Shown in pieces: positions 17,670-26,030 of a DNA stretch of 64,000 bases (the stretch's first letter is position 1; every line of letters starts with the position of its first letter). The notes beneath the pieces were generated by a model. That model worked only from the letters and a program-made list of their open reading frames with translations, searched no databases and was not told the origin of the DNA. The stretch lies in the NCBI GenBank assembly GCA_019634625.1, contig JAHCBA010000032.1, forward strand, positions 1-64,000, written 5' to 3'. This DNA is from Verrucomicrobiia bacterium. Lineage in GTDB: Bacteria > Verrucomicrobiota > Verrucomicrobiia > Limisphaerales > CAIMTB01. The position numbers were made by a program, and so were the translations under genes.

Positions 17670-18384
17670 AGCGGCCCTGAATCTGGCGGCCTTCAGGGAC
17701 CATGGCTACCGGCTTGTCCCTTCCATATTCGATGCCGGGGAGGTGTCGCGAATGCGAGTTGAAGCGGATCGCGTGTCTGCTGACGAGGGGACTGCGTGCG
17801 TTCGGAACCTCAGCCACCGGTCGTCGCTTTTCCGGGGAATTGCAGATGGGGAGCGACTCGCAGGCCTGATTGGCGCCGTCCTTCGGCCTGTGCGCGGCAT
17901 CCTTTTCGACAAAACGGCGGGCGAGAACTGGAGCGTGTCGTGGCACCAGGACCTGACCGTTGCCGTCGAGAGCCGGGTCGATGTGCCCGGATATGGGCCA
18001 TGGTCGGTGAAGGATGGCGTTGTCCACGCTCACGCTCCCGCCTACCTCCTCGAACGGATGGTGACCTTCCGCATTCACCTGGACGACACGCCGGCCGAGA
18101 ATGGGGCGCTGCGCGTGATCCCCGGCAGCCACCGTCATGGCCGCCTCGGCGACGCCGCCCTTGAGGAACTGACACGCCGACCGGAGGTGACCTGCGCGGC
18201 CTCGGCCGGCGACGTGCTGCTGATATCGCCCCTGATCCTTCACGCGTCGCGGCGAGTCACCCGGCCAGCCCGCCGTCGTGTTGTTCACTTCGAGTACGCG
18301 CCACCGGACGCCCTCGACCCGCGGTTGTCCTGGGCGGAGGGCCCCACGTCGTTGACGAGCCCGGTGCGGGCCGGTTCCGGTTGA
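17650..18384 (+). CDS. phytanoyl-CoA dioxygenase (PhyH) family oxygenase
   Basis: 244 residues. The double-stranded beta-helix Fe(II)/2-oxoglutarate site is visible as WHQDLTV (His99, Asp101) and the distal LILHAS (His198), with a downstream Arg pair for 2-oxoglutarate. The fold segment DTPAENGALRVIPGSHRHG is diagnostic of PhyH proteins. These enzymes hydroxylate small molecules or lipids, and the substrate cannot be told from sequence. An earlier ATG (17608) would add residues antisense to no known motif. Confidence 0.82.
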   Translation: MPRAVREAALNLAAFRDHGYRLVPSIFDAGEVSRMRVEADRVSADEGTACVRNLSHRSSLFRGIADGERLAGLIGAVLRPVRGILFDKTAGENWSVSWHQDLTVAVESRVDVPGYGPWSVKDGVVHAHAPAYLLERMVTFRIHLDDTPAENGALRVIPGSHRHGRLGDAALEELTRRPEVTCAASAGDVLLISPLILHASRRVTRPARRRVVHFEYAPPDALDPRLSWAEGPTSLTSPVRAGSG

Positions 18385-18403
18385 TGAAGTCCTCCCTTGG
18401 TCC

Positions 18404-18420
18404 GTTGAAGGACCTTCAAC
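18404..18420. terminator. 17-bp perfect palindrome after the PhyH gene
   Basis: GTTGAAGG-A-CCTTCAAC, flanked by CC and CGG, lies 20 bp past the PhyH stop. It can form a stable hairpin and is the best candidate end of the 11.8-18.4 kb gene run. There is no T tract, so it may be a transcript-end stabiliser rather than an intrinsic terminator. Confidence 0.4.
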
Positions 18421-18460
18421 CGGAGGTTCACCATGGTGCTGGGGTAAAGTTGCGGATGGC

Positions 18461-18488
18461 TTGACGCTATACGTGAGCCACGTAGATT
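18461..18488 (+). promoter_or_regulatory. candidate promoter/operator of the RelE-XRE module
   Basis: A TTGACG box at 18461 and TAGATT at 18483 are 16 bp apart and precede the GTG start at 18495. Between them lies the palindrome TACGTG-AGC-CACGTA (18470-18484), well placed for binding by the XRE antitoxin dimer and typical conditional autorepression. Confidence 0.45.
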
Positions 18489-18494
18489 CCCTGC

Positions 18495-18803
18495 GTGATT
18501 TTCGTGCGGTCGGTGCGGTTCGAGCGTGCTTGCAAAGGCGTGTACGAGGAAGAGGACCTCCTTGCCCTGGAAATGGCGCTCGTCAGCAGACCGGACGCCG
18601 GAACGCTGATCAGGAGTGGCGACGGCTTGCGGAAGCTGCGATGGGCTGCATCCGGCCGTGGGAAGCGGGGCGGAGCACGGGTGATCTATTACTGGTGGAC
18701 GGCGGACGAGAGGATTCTGCTGCTCGATGTCTACACCAAGAACGACAAGTCAGACCTCAGCAAAGACGAACTGAAGAAGCTCAAGCAGGAGATCGTGCAA
18801 TGA
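18495..18803 (+). CDS. RelE/HigB-family toxin
   Basis: 102 residues from GTG 18495. The sequence (MIFVRSVRFERACKGVYEEE, GLRKLRWAASGRGKRGGARV, IYYWWTADERILLLDVYTK) follows RelE/HigB2-type mRNA interferases, including the basic GRGKRGG loop and a Tyr-rich strand. It should cleave ribosome-bound mRNA. Its stop overlaps the antitoxin start (ATGA). Confidence 0.85.
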   Translation: MIFVRSVRFERACKGVYEEEDLLALEMALVSRPDAGTLIRSGDGLRKLRWAASGRGKRGGARVIYYWWTADERILLLDVYTKNDKSDLSKDELKKLKQEIVQ

Positions 18804-19132
18804 ACCTGGAGAAACTGATCGCGGAAAAGAAGGCGCTCATGCGTGGCGCGGCCAAGGCCGCCAAGGTCGTGGAGGTGGTTCCGGATGGGCGTGGCGGTTT
18901 CATCCGCCGTGAACTCGATCCGGCCAGGGTCCAGGCGCAGTTCAAGGAGGAGTGGGTTGCCTCCGTGCGGGCGAAGCTCGGCCTGTCGCAGGACAAGTTC
19001 GCCACATTGCTGGGGATCAGCAAGCGCACCGTCCAGGAATGGGAACAGGGACGCAGCGTGCCCAGCGGTGCGGCGCGGGTGCTCCTCCGGATCGCGGCGA
19101 AGAACCCCAAGGCCGTCCTGGAAGCCGTGTGA
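18800..19132 (+). CDS. XRE-family antitoxin (HigA/NadS type)
   Basis: 110 residues. The C-terminal half holds a helix-turn-helix (LGLSQDKFATLLGISKRTVQEWEQGRSVPS) and the N-terminal half should bind the toxin. It is coupled to the toxin gene by a 4-bp overlap and very likely represses the pair through the palindrome at 18470-18484. Confidence 0.87.
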   Translation: MNLEKLIAEKKALMRGAAKAAKVVEVVPDGRGGFIRRELDPARVQAQFKEEWVASVRAKLGLSQDKFATLLGISKRTVQEWEQGRSVPSGAARVLLRIAAKNPKAVLEAV

Positions 19133-19273
19133 ACAGGGGCCTCTCGGTGATCCTCGGCGGGATTGCGTGTCGATCTCCAGTGGAGTTCAGTCGATCAACT
19201 GGCGAGTTTCGCCCGGAGTCGGCTTTCCCGTGGGGCCTGCGTGACGCGCTACACGAATGTCTACATCTACGGA

Positions 19274-20370
19274 TCAGCGGTTGGCCTTGCGCTTTGCCTT
19301 TCGCTTGGCCCTCTGCTTGGCGGCCTTCTTGGTCCGATATCGACGGTGGGAGGCGGGCTCATCGAGAATGGACTTCTTACCGAACCGAAGGTTGCCGAGG
19401 GTAAGCCTGCCGCGCACGGTGCCCAACTCCCCGCCGATCGCCTGAAAACCTTTGGAGATCGAGTCGATCTGGTCGTGTAGGTTTTCGAGGCCGTGTTCCA
19501 GGCGCGACAGGTAGGCCTCATCGAACCTGCCGTCGGATCGTCGCGCATCCGGCCGGGACAGGGCCTGCCGGACGAGGATGCCCAGGGGAATCACCTTCTC
19601 CGTATACATCGCCGCCTTTTCGAGATGTCCGGCCGACCGGATAGCGTACACCCGGACGCTGGCAAAGAGCGGCAGATGTAGACGGTCACAGCATTCCTGG
19701 AGGACCCGGTCCATGACGCCCTTGAGTTCCTCGGCGAGGGTCTGGGCGTCCATCGACGCCGAGGCGGTGACGATGGCGTGAGCGTGCGGAAGGGCACGTG
19801 TGGGGCAGAGCTGGATGGCGGTCTCAAGCTTCGATTTCACGCCCACGATGAGACCGCGTTTGTATACATCCCGCAGGGCTGTAGAACAGGCGAGGGAGAC
19901 GTGCTGGCAGGTCCAGAGGCCGGGGAGGTCATCGTTGCCGTCGGTGCCGTCAATGTATACAGGACGGGACTGGTAGAGCTCGCTATATAGGCCGTCATCG
20001 GACTTCAGAATGCGTAGATCATCATCGGTCAGGTCGCGCCCGATGGCACGGGCGTTGGCGGGGTTGTCGCGGACGGAGAGGTGGACGGCGAGGAACTGGA
20101 GACCCCGCCCAACGGCCCGATGGAAGGTGCGGGTAACTGCCCCGAAGCTCCCCATGATCAGCTTGCCATGGTCCAGCCAGGAGCAAAGCCGACAGAATGA
20201 ATGATGATGGCACCGGCCAGAATTCTTGGGGCGGCCGTAACCCTTGGTCCAGATGCCGCAACGACAGAAGGCTTCCGCCCAGGGCTGGCGGATGGTGGCG
20301 ATGACGGCGGCCTCGGCCTTGTAGTCGATCTCCTTCTCGACCAACCCGCCGAAGTAGCCGGCCTCCCCAT
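19274..20370 (-). pseudogene. HUH-type replication/transposition protein, C-terminal part (split by IS21)
   Basis: This segment encodes about 365 residues. It starts EAGYFGGLVEKEIDYKAEA, then has a Cys/His-rich zinc-finger-like cluster (CRCGIW...CHHHSFCRLC). LPHAHAIV follows, an H-x-H motif preceded by a hydrophobic strand, and KAAMYTEKV resembles the catalytic Tyr motif of single-Tyr rolling-circle Rep proteins. The tail is very basic (KKAAKQRAKRKAKRK). The N-terminal half is at 23173-23748 on the other side of the IS21 element. Deleting the element and one TSD copy gives a continuous 555-residue frame. The HUH call rests on motif pattern only. Confidence 0.6.
20366..20370. repeat. target-site duplication (left) of the IS21 element
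   Basis: CCCAT immediately before the left TGTCA end; the same CCCAT follows the right end at 23173-23177. Confidence 0.8.
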
Positions 20371-20533
20371 TGTCACCGGGCACTTCAAAACCGGCCACGA
20401 GTGGGCACTTCAAAACCGGCCAGGGCGAGGCGGGGTTTTCATACTCGGTTGATTCTTTGAAAGCGATGGATTCCGACGGATTTTTGGCAGTCGTGCATCG
20501 CGTATCGCGCCGTCGATTCGGGCGGGCGAGCGA

Positions 20534-20577
20534 GCGACGGGGACGGATGGTCGAGCCTCAAGCTCGCGTCCCCGTCG
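20534..20577. terminator. long hairpin downstream of istB
   Basis: GCGACGGGGACG and CGTCCCCGTCG form an 11-bp stem around an inner CGAGC/GCTCG stem, 95 bp past the istB stop within the left end of the IS. It probably ends istAB transcription or blocks read-through. Confidence 0.4.
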
Positions 20578-20671
20578 GTCGCGACGCGTAACGGACTCGC
20601 TTCGCCCGCACGAATAGGCGCACGCCCGGTGAGGAACAATGAGGATTTCGGCAGCATCAATGTCTGGTCGC

Positions 20672-21472
20672 TCACGGTGTTTCGCCGCTCGGGGAGGCGT
20701 CTTGACCGGGTTTCTGAGGGGGTTTGCGCCCCGGATGGCGCAGCGTGGGGGAGTCCTTCACGCGGTAGCTCCGGCCGGTGATGGCGATGAGGCGGGCGCG
20801 GTGGAGAAAGCGGTCGAGGATCGCTCCCGCGGTGGGAACGTCCGCCAGGAGGTGCCCCCAGTCCTCCAGCGGCCGGTTGCTGGTCATGATGGTGGAACGG
20901 TTCTCGTACCGTCGCATGATCACCTCGAAGAGGTACTCCCCGGAGTGCTTCGGCAGGGCCTTGAGCCCCATGTCATCGATGATCAGAAGATCTGGCTTCA
21001 GATACTTCCGTAACGTCTTGTCCTGCTGAGTGAAGACCTCGGCCTGCAGGAAGTCGCGGATGAGGTCGAAGATCGACCGGTAGAGCACCTCAAAGCCCTG
21101 TTGGATGGCGCTGTAGCCAAGGGCTTGAGCGAGGCAGGTTTTACCGACTCCAGGCGGGCCAAGGAACAGGACATCGGTGCGCTCGCGCACGAAGCGACAG
21201 GTGGCCAGTTCAAAGATGGTCTTGCGGTCGATCGATGGATTGAAGCTCCAATCGAACTGGTCGAGGGGTTGGAGCGCGCGAAAGCCAGCAGCCAGTTTAC
21301 GACGTTCGAGTTGGCGGTCCTTGCGGATGTTGAGTTCGTCCTGGAGCAGGAGTTCAAGGAACTCGGCGTGACCCAGGCGGCTGGCGGCAGCTTCCTGGAG
21401 GCGAACCTCAAGGGCACCCAGTAGGCCCGATAGGCGCAGTTGACGGAGGGCGGAGATGAGAGTGGGGTTCAT
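20672..21472 (-). CDS. istB: IS21-family transposition helper ATPase IstB
   Basis: 266 residues, DnaC-like AAA+ ATPase. Walker A is FLGPPGVGKT and Walker B LLIIDDMG, followed by a sensor region (IMTSNRPLEDWG). IstB recruits and activates IstA at the target site. The ATG at 21472 overlaps the istA stop (ATGA). Length agrees with the family. Confidence 0.96.
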   Translation of the reverse strand: MNPTLISALRQLRLSGLLGALEVRLQEAAASRLGHAEFLELLLQDELNIRKDRQLERRKLAAGFRALQPLDQFDWSFNPSIDRKTIFELATCRFVRERTDVLFLGPPGVGKTCLAQALGYSAIQQGFEVLYRSIFDLIRDFLQAEVFTQQDKTLRKYLKPDLLIIDDMGLKALPKHSGEYLFEVIMRRYENRSTIMTSNRPLEDWGHLLADVPTAGAILDRFLHRARLIAITGRSYRVKDSPTLRHPGRKPPQKPGQDASPSGETP

Positions 21473-23079
21473 GCGTTTTGGGAGAGGTCGGGATCGTGGA
21501 AACAGTCCGGGGAGAGGGCCGCGTAGTCGGCCAGCGGCCGGATGAGCGGATGCTCGGCAACGAAGTGGAACTGGGTCTGCGGTGGTTGGGCATCGAGCAG
21601 GGCGCGCAGATCGCGCAGACGCCAGGCCCCGAACTCCAGAGCCCGGGCGCAAGCCCGCTCGATCTTTCCGGGTGCATGGTCCTCCACCATCGACAGGAGT
21701 CCCTGGAGGACTCGGATGCCGGCGGGGCCGCGCTGGGCGTACATGGCCCGGGCCCAGCCACCGGTGGCCTGGCCCACCTGGCTGGCCCGGTCCAGCAGCC
21801 AGTCGGCGCCGCGCTCGATGATGCGGCGCTTGTGGGTGTGGATGTGGGCGGGATCGGTGCTGAAAGCCCCGGGATCGTGCCGGGTGTGGAGCGCGATCAG
21901 GTTCATCTGAGCGTCGAAAATGCGCACGAGGCGCGCTTCCCAGCGGACCCAGAGTTCGTGGCCGAGGTACTCTGGCGGCACGGAGTAGTAGGCCCTCTGG
22001 ATCTCCACGTGCCCGTCGCGATGGACGGTGCGCCGCCCCTCCTCGAACACGGGGAACAGGCTGGCGGGCAGCGCACGCAACACCGGCGCCTCGACCTCCG
22101 CGAAGAGCACCGCCACCTGCTTGCGGGTGGTGCCGTGGATGCGGGTGTCGGCGATCGTGCGCTCCCACTCCAGAAGGAAGTCGTTCTGCGCGCTGAGGCT
22201 GGTAAACTTGCGGCCCCGCAACGCGTTGGCCTGGGCGTACTTGACTCCTGCCTCCACCTTCCCCTTGTGCCGCGGCATCGCCGGTCGCGTCGGGAGGAAC
22301 ACCGTCCCGTAATGCGCCGCGAAATCGCGCACCTTCGGGTTGATGTCCGGGTCGAACCAGTCCACCCGCTTTACCGCCGCCTTCAGGTTGTCGATGACGA
22401 CGGTGGCCGTCACCCCGCCGAAGGCACGGAAGCCGTTCTCCATCCCCCGGATGAAGCTCTCGGTGGTCTGCCGTCGGAACGCCTCCGTGTAGCCCTTGCG
22501 CGAGGCGCTGAGGACCAGGCGCAGCAGGTGGGGACGGTACCGCGTGCCATCGGGCTCGATCACCCAGGCGCCCTGGCCGTAATCGACCTGGACCTCCTCA
22601 CCGGGCGCCATCTCCATGCGCCGGAACGGCAGGGGCATCGAAGCCCCCAAGGCCCGCACGTAACGCTTCACGGCGTCGTAGCCGCCGGCAAATCCGTGTT
22701 CCGACCTCAGGTCCTGAAAGAGGCGCTGGGCCGAGAGCCCCTGCACCAACCCCGCCTCGATGAAGGCCCGGAACGGCTCACACGCACTGCGCCGCCCCGC
22801 CACCGAGCCGGCGGGCGGAATGGCCGGTTTTGGCTCGTCACACCCGGGGGGCGGAATGGCCGGTTCTGAATCCGCGGAGCCGGCGGGCGGAATGGCTGGT
22901 TTTGCGGCGCCGGCAGCGACCGCCCCGGTCGAAGCGCCCGCCGGACCGAGATATCGGCCTACCGTCTCACGGTGGAGACCCAGCTCCCGGGCGATGCGCC
23001 GACGGGACCAGCCCCGCTCGGCAAGGGTTCGAATGGACTGCTGTTCGTTCACGGTGAGGATGTTCAACCCGGGAACCAA
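21469..23079 (-). CDS. istA: IS21-family transposase IstA
   Basis: 536 residues from TTG 23079 (a GTG shortly downstream is an alternative). The N-terminal helix-turn-helix is TLAERGWSRRRIARELGLHRETVGRYL. The DDE core has VQVDYGQG (first Asp), VIDNLKAAV (second Asp) and the KGKVEAGVKYA stretch with the Glu. Residues about 55-90 are a proline-rich threefold repeat (KPAIPPAG-type), encoded by DNA that repeats the element's own terminal motif. It cuts and joins the IS ends together with IstB. Confidence 0.96.
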   Translation of the reverse strand: MVPGLNILTVNEQQSIRTLAERGWSRRRIARELGLHRETVGRYLGPAGASTGAVAAGAAKPAIPPAGSADSEPAIPPPGCDEPKPAIPPAGSVAGRRSACEPFRAFIEAGLVQGLSAQRLFQDLRSEHGFAGGYDAVKRYVRALGASMPLPFRRMEMAPGEEVQVDYGQGAWVIEPDGTRYRPHLLRLVLSASRKGYTEAFRRQTTESFIRGMENGFRAFGGVTATVVIDNLKAAVKRVDWFDPDINPKVRDFAAHYGTVFLPTRPAMPRHKGKVEAGVKYAQANALRGRKFTSLSAQNDFLLEWERTIADTRIHGTTRKQVAVLFAEVEAPVLRALPASLFPVFEEGRRTVHRDGHVEIQRAYYSVPPEYLGHELWVRWEARLVRIFDAQMNLIALHTRHDPGAFSTDPAHIHTHKRRIIERGADWLLDRASQVGQATGGWARAMYAQRGPAGIRVLQGLLSMVEDHAPGKIERACARALEFGAWRLRDLRALLDAQPPQTQFHFVAEHPLIRPLADYAALSPDCFHDPDLSQNA

Positions 23080-23172
23080 CGGCCAACGCCGCCGCCTCCG
23101 CGAGGAACTTCACCTCACCCGTGGCTGGTTTTGAACCGCCCACCACTGGCCGGTTTTGACCGCCCGCTGACA

Positions 23173-23748
23173 CCCATCACGTTTGAGGTGGGCGAGCTTG
23201 GCGGCCACGTACCCCATGCGTTCAGCCAGACAGTCAGGCAGATGTTCGCGGTGACGGAAGCGGTAGTCGAAGTCGGTGAGGTCATGGAGGCGGTCAGGAT
23301 CGAAGTGGGCGAGGTCTTCACGGTCTTCCAGATCCTTGGTATACGCGGAGGTTCGTTTCCTGGTTTTATGGTCTTGGAAGCGCTCGGCGGCTCGCTGTCG
23401 CTCTCGCCGGATGTAGCGAGTCTCGGCTTCGAGATCAGCCGTGATGGCCGAACGGCCAGAGGCCTTTGCGGCCAAGTCGGCGACACCCTCTGGCCTTCTT
23501 GGAGTTGGAGACTCCTCGTCCTCGTACAGGTCAATGGAAGGCTTGCTGTATGCGGTTTTGGAATGGGGATCGGGAACGGCCTTCGGGCCGGGTTCAGGCC
23601 TGCTGGAACGGCTGGGGGTGGCGTTGGCGGTAGGCGCAGGCATGGGGGTCAGCGAATGCACGCAGGAGCGTGCGCTGCTGGGAGGGGCAGGCCCTTGCAG
23701 GCGTGCGTGTTGGGTACTGGAACAGGACGGCCTGAGGGCCTTCGGCAT
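23173..23748 (-). pseudogene. HUH-type protein, N-terminal part (split by IS21)
   Basis: From ATG 23748 (or a later ATG in a Pro/Ser-rich leader) this encodes about 190 residues ending GYVAAKLAHLKRDG at the insertion point. The first 80 residues are low-complexity (PAPTANATPSRSSRPEPGPK). The rest is charged (RYIRRERQRAAERFQDHKTRKR, LAHFDPDRLHDLTDFDYRFRHRE). After the IS21 TSD the frame runs into non-native codons and stops. The downstream half is at 19274-20370. Confidence 0.6.
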
Positions 23749-23856
23749 GCCTGCGTGGCCGGCAGGACAATGTTCCTACGCCTATATGCTATTGCGCGGA
23801 GGTCGGTTTTGGGGAAGGCGGCACCACACTGCACTGGGAAGGAGAAGCGCCGGGCG

Positions 23857-23967
23857 GGCTGAAAACCGGAGGGACATGTCTCCGCGCCCCCGATGGGGGC
23901 ACCCGCCCGGCAGAGCGGCGAAATCGAGATTGCAGCAGCGTTCATGTCCCTGGGCGGTTTTCAGCCG
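23857..23967. repeat. imperfect inverted repeat upstream of the HUH gene
   Basis: GGCTGAAAACCGGAGGGACATG (23857-23878) is matched in inverted orientation by CATGTCCCTGGGCGGTTTTCAGCC (about 23943-23967), with 65 bp between. The pair lies about 110 bp upstream of the HUH gene start, where replication origins or transposon ends of HUH elements often lie. Confidence 0.5.
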
Positions 23968-24754
23968 CCGAATAGGTACAGAACGTGGTCAGAGGGAACT
24001 TCGGGGGCTTGGTTCCGGGGTGGGATTGCCTGCCACTCCGGTGCGACAGCGTCAGGCAATCGTAGACATCGAAGGGTAGGTCGGGGCGTGGGCGCGGTGG
24101 GATGGAGACCTGCCCGGTTTCCGGAGACCTTGGCTTCTACAACTTCCTGGGCCGGCTTCTGGAAGACGGGCGGGGGAGCCGGTTGCACCGCGGCGGTGTG
24201 TGCGGCTCTTCGTTCTTCTACTGCATCCCGGACGACACCGACGTTGGAGGGTGGACCTGCGTCCGGATGCCACGGGTGTATACACTGGCCGTTCCAAGTC
24301 CTGGGTGGCACACGACACGGCGACAGGGAGGTTCCCTGCGGTCGGTCTTCCGCTCGACACCCGGCGACCCCCGCTGGCGCGGAGGTGGCATGGATAACGT
24401 CGCGGTGCGCGCTGCTCACTGACGCCGATCTGGAGGCCCGGAGGTCGGAGTCCTTGTAGACGCCGGCCGGTGCCGTAATCCGACCGCTGACTCGAAAGTC
24501 AATCAGCAGAGGCGGAGACCACGTTGGTAGGCAATCTCAGAGTCCGACACGCCACCACAACACCTGGTGCCGCGGCGACCACAATGTCTATATGGCGGTT
24601 CCCACCGGTTGGTTGCCCTTGTGTCCCTGTATACGTTGGCGTGGTGGTCTTGCCGGGTGTGGATCGAGGCAAAGCGCGTCTTCAACGTTGGACGTGGGGC
24701 TGGAAATCACCCGACCTACGCGGGTCGCCTCCTCGGGGACCTATGCGTCTGGCA
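23968..24754. other. stretch without recognisable genes
   Basis: Open frames exist on both strands, but none shows a family signature, signal peptide or good start context. Composition is unremarkable. It may be non-coding flank of the HUH-bearing element. Confidence 0.35.
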
Positions 24755-25396
24755 TCAAGGGCCCGGATACCTTGGCTGGCTCCGCCCTCCTGCGTCATTG
24801 GTCGGGGGCATCGTCCGGACGCGGTAATGGCCCGTGATCGGGAACTCGAACAGCCGATCCTCCTCTTGGGTGCCAGCACCGATGTTGTGGATCACCAGGG
24901 GCCGGCCGTCCGCGGTGGTCCGGTCGCTGACGATCATGATATGGGGGAGGTTCGGTGGGACGGTGCAGGTGACGAGGTCTCCCGGTCGGTAATCCCGCGC
25001 CGACCTCGTCACGGGCAAGGCCCACCCGGACCGTTTGAAGAAGGTCCTCAGGTTGGGGACGCGCCGGTGGTCGATGTTCCGGTCCGGGCGATTGAGACCC
25101 CAGTTCCGCGGGTACTCGGCGAAGGCGCGGTTCATGTCCTCGTGGACGAGTCGTTGCAGGTCCATGCCCAGGCTGGCGCGCAAGGCGCGGATCACCACGT
25201 CGGTGCAGACCCCGACTTCCATGGCCAGATCGCCGTTCGGGTAGGCCAAGGTGCGGTAGGCAGGGTCGTACTTCACTGTCTTGCCGATCTGGCCACGGGC
25301 GGCCCGGACGATGCCGGCGGGGGAAGACTCCTGTGCCGAGGTGTGGAGCGCCACGAACACGAGCAGGCAGGCGGCAAGGAACCGGGGTCGAACCAT
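24755..25396 (-). CDS. DUF1287 (YiiM/YijF-like) exported protein
   Basis: 213 residues from ATG 25396. A signal peptide MVRPRFLAACLLVFVALHTSA precedes the DUF1287 domain: ARGQIGKTVKYDPAYRTLAYPNGD, GVCTDVVIRALR with a candidate catalytic Cys, and LPHIMIVSDR with a candidate catalytic His. The domain belongs to the NlpC/P60-like papain fold, so a periplasmic amidase or peptidase role is likely but unproved. Gene is alone on the minus strand. Confidence 0.85.
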   Translation of the reverse strand: MVRPRFLAACLLVFVALHTSAQESSPAGIVRAARGQIGKTVKYDPAYRTLAYPNGDLAMEVGVCTDVVIRALRASLGMDLQRLVHEDMNRAFAEYPRNWGLNRPDRNIDHRRVPNLRTFFKRSGWALPVTRSARDYRPGDLVTCTVPPNLPHIMIVSDRTTADGRPLVIHNIGAGTQEEDRLFEFPITGHYRVRTMPPTNDAGGRSQPRYPGP

Positions 25397-25514
25397 GGCG
25401 GAGCCATGCTGGCGCAAGCCGAGGAGTTCCCGTCAACCGAGAATGCCCCGACGACTTTCGGATTCCTGTTTCCCCACGGCGGCCCAAGATCGTTGCCCAG
25501 CCTTGAGGCATGCC

Positions 25515-26027
25515 ATGGAATCTCAATCCCCGACACCGCCTCGCCCCATCGCGGCTGGCGTCCGCATCGGCCACGTTCACCTGAAGGTCGCCAACCTGGA
25601 ACGTGCGCTTGGATTCTACTGCGGCGTGCTCGGCTTCGAGTTGATCCAGCGCTACGGCAAGCAGGCGGCGTTCGTGTCGGCTGGGGGGTACCACCACCAC
25701 ATCGGCCTCAACACCTGGGAAAGCGCCGGGGGCAGCCCGCCGCCACCCGGAACGACCGGCCTATACCATTTGGCCATCCTGTACCCCTCCCGTGCGGACC
25801 TTGCCGACGCCCTTCGGCGGCTTCAGGCGGCCGGTATCGAGCTCGATGGCGAATCCGATCATGGCGTCAGCGAGGCGCTGTACCTTCGCGACCCGGACGG
25901 CAACGGCGTGGAGTTGTACTGGGACCGGCCGGAGTCGGAGTGGCCCATGAACCCGGAAGGCGGCCTCAACATGTATACACGGCACCTCGACTTGGGGGCG
26001 TTGCTGAATGCCGGAAGGGAGGCCTGA
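25515..26027 (+). CDS. VOC family (glyoxalase/extradiol dioxygenase-like) protein
   Basis: 170 residues. VRIGHVHLKVANLERALGFY is the first beta-alpha-beta half of a VOC module with a metal His. HHIGLNTW and LYHLAILYPS provide further metal His positions, and LRDPDGNGVELYWD has the metal Glu. The arrangement resembles CatE-type ring-cleavage or glyoxalase/resistance proteins. The substrate is unknown. Three bases separate it from the next gene. Confidence 0.85.
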   Translation: MESQSPTPPRPIAAGVRIGHVHLKVANLERALGFYCGVLGFELIQRYGKQAAFVSAGGYHHHIGLNTWESAGGSPPPPGTTGLYHLAILYPSRADLADALRRLQAAGIELDGESDHGVSEALYLRDPDGNGVELYWDRPESEWPMNPEGGLNMYTRHLDLGALLNAGREA

Positions 26028-26030
26028 ACC

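Larger units (their letters stand above)
20371..23172. mobile_element. IS21-family insertion sequence, complete
   Basis: 2802 bp between inverted ends TGTCA(C/G)CGGGC and flanked by 5-bp CCCAT duplications. It carries istA and istB overlapping by 4 bp on the minus strand. Each end contains two spaced copies of a motif of the form GGGC-N2-TTCAAAACC-GCCA, the multiple terminal transposase-binding sites usual for IS21. Everything needed looks intact, so it may still be active, and the perfect TSD suggests recent insertion into the HUH gene. Confidence 0.92.

Noticed and set aside
19590-25985. GTATAC hexamers as iterons around the HUH gene
   Set aside because: About six copies are expected by chance in 64 kb at this base composition, and they are not evenly spaced; several lie in coding sequence.
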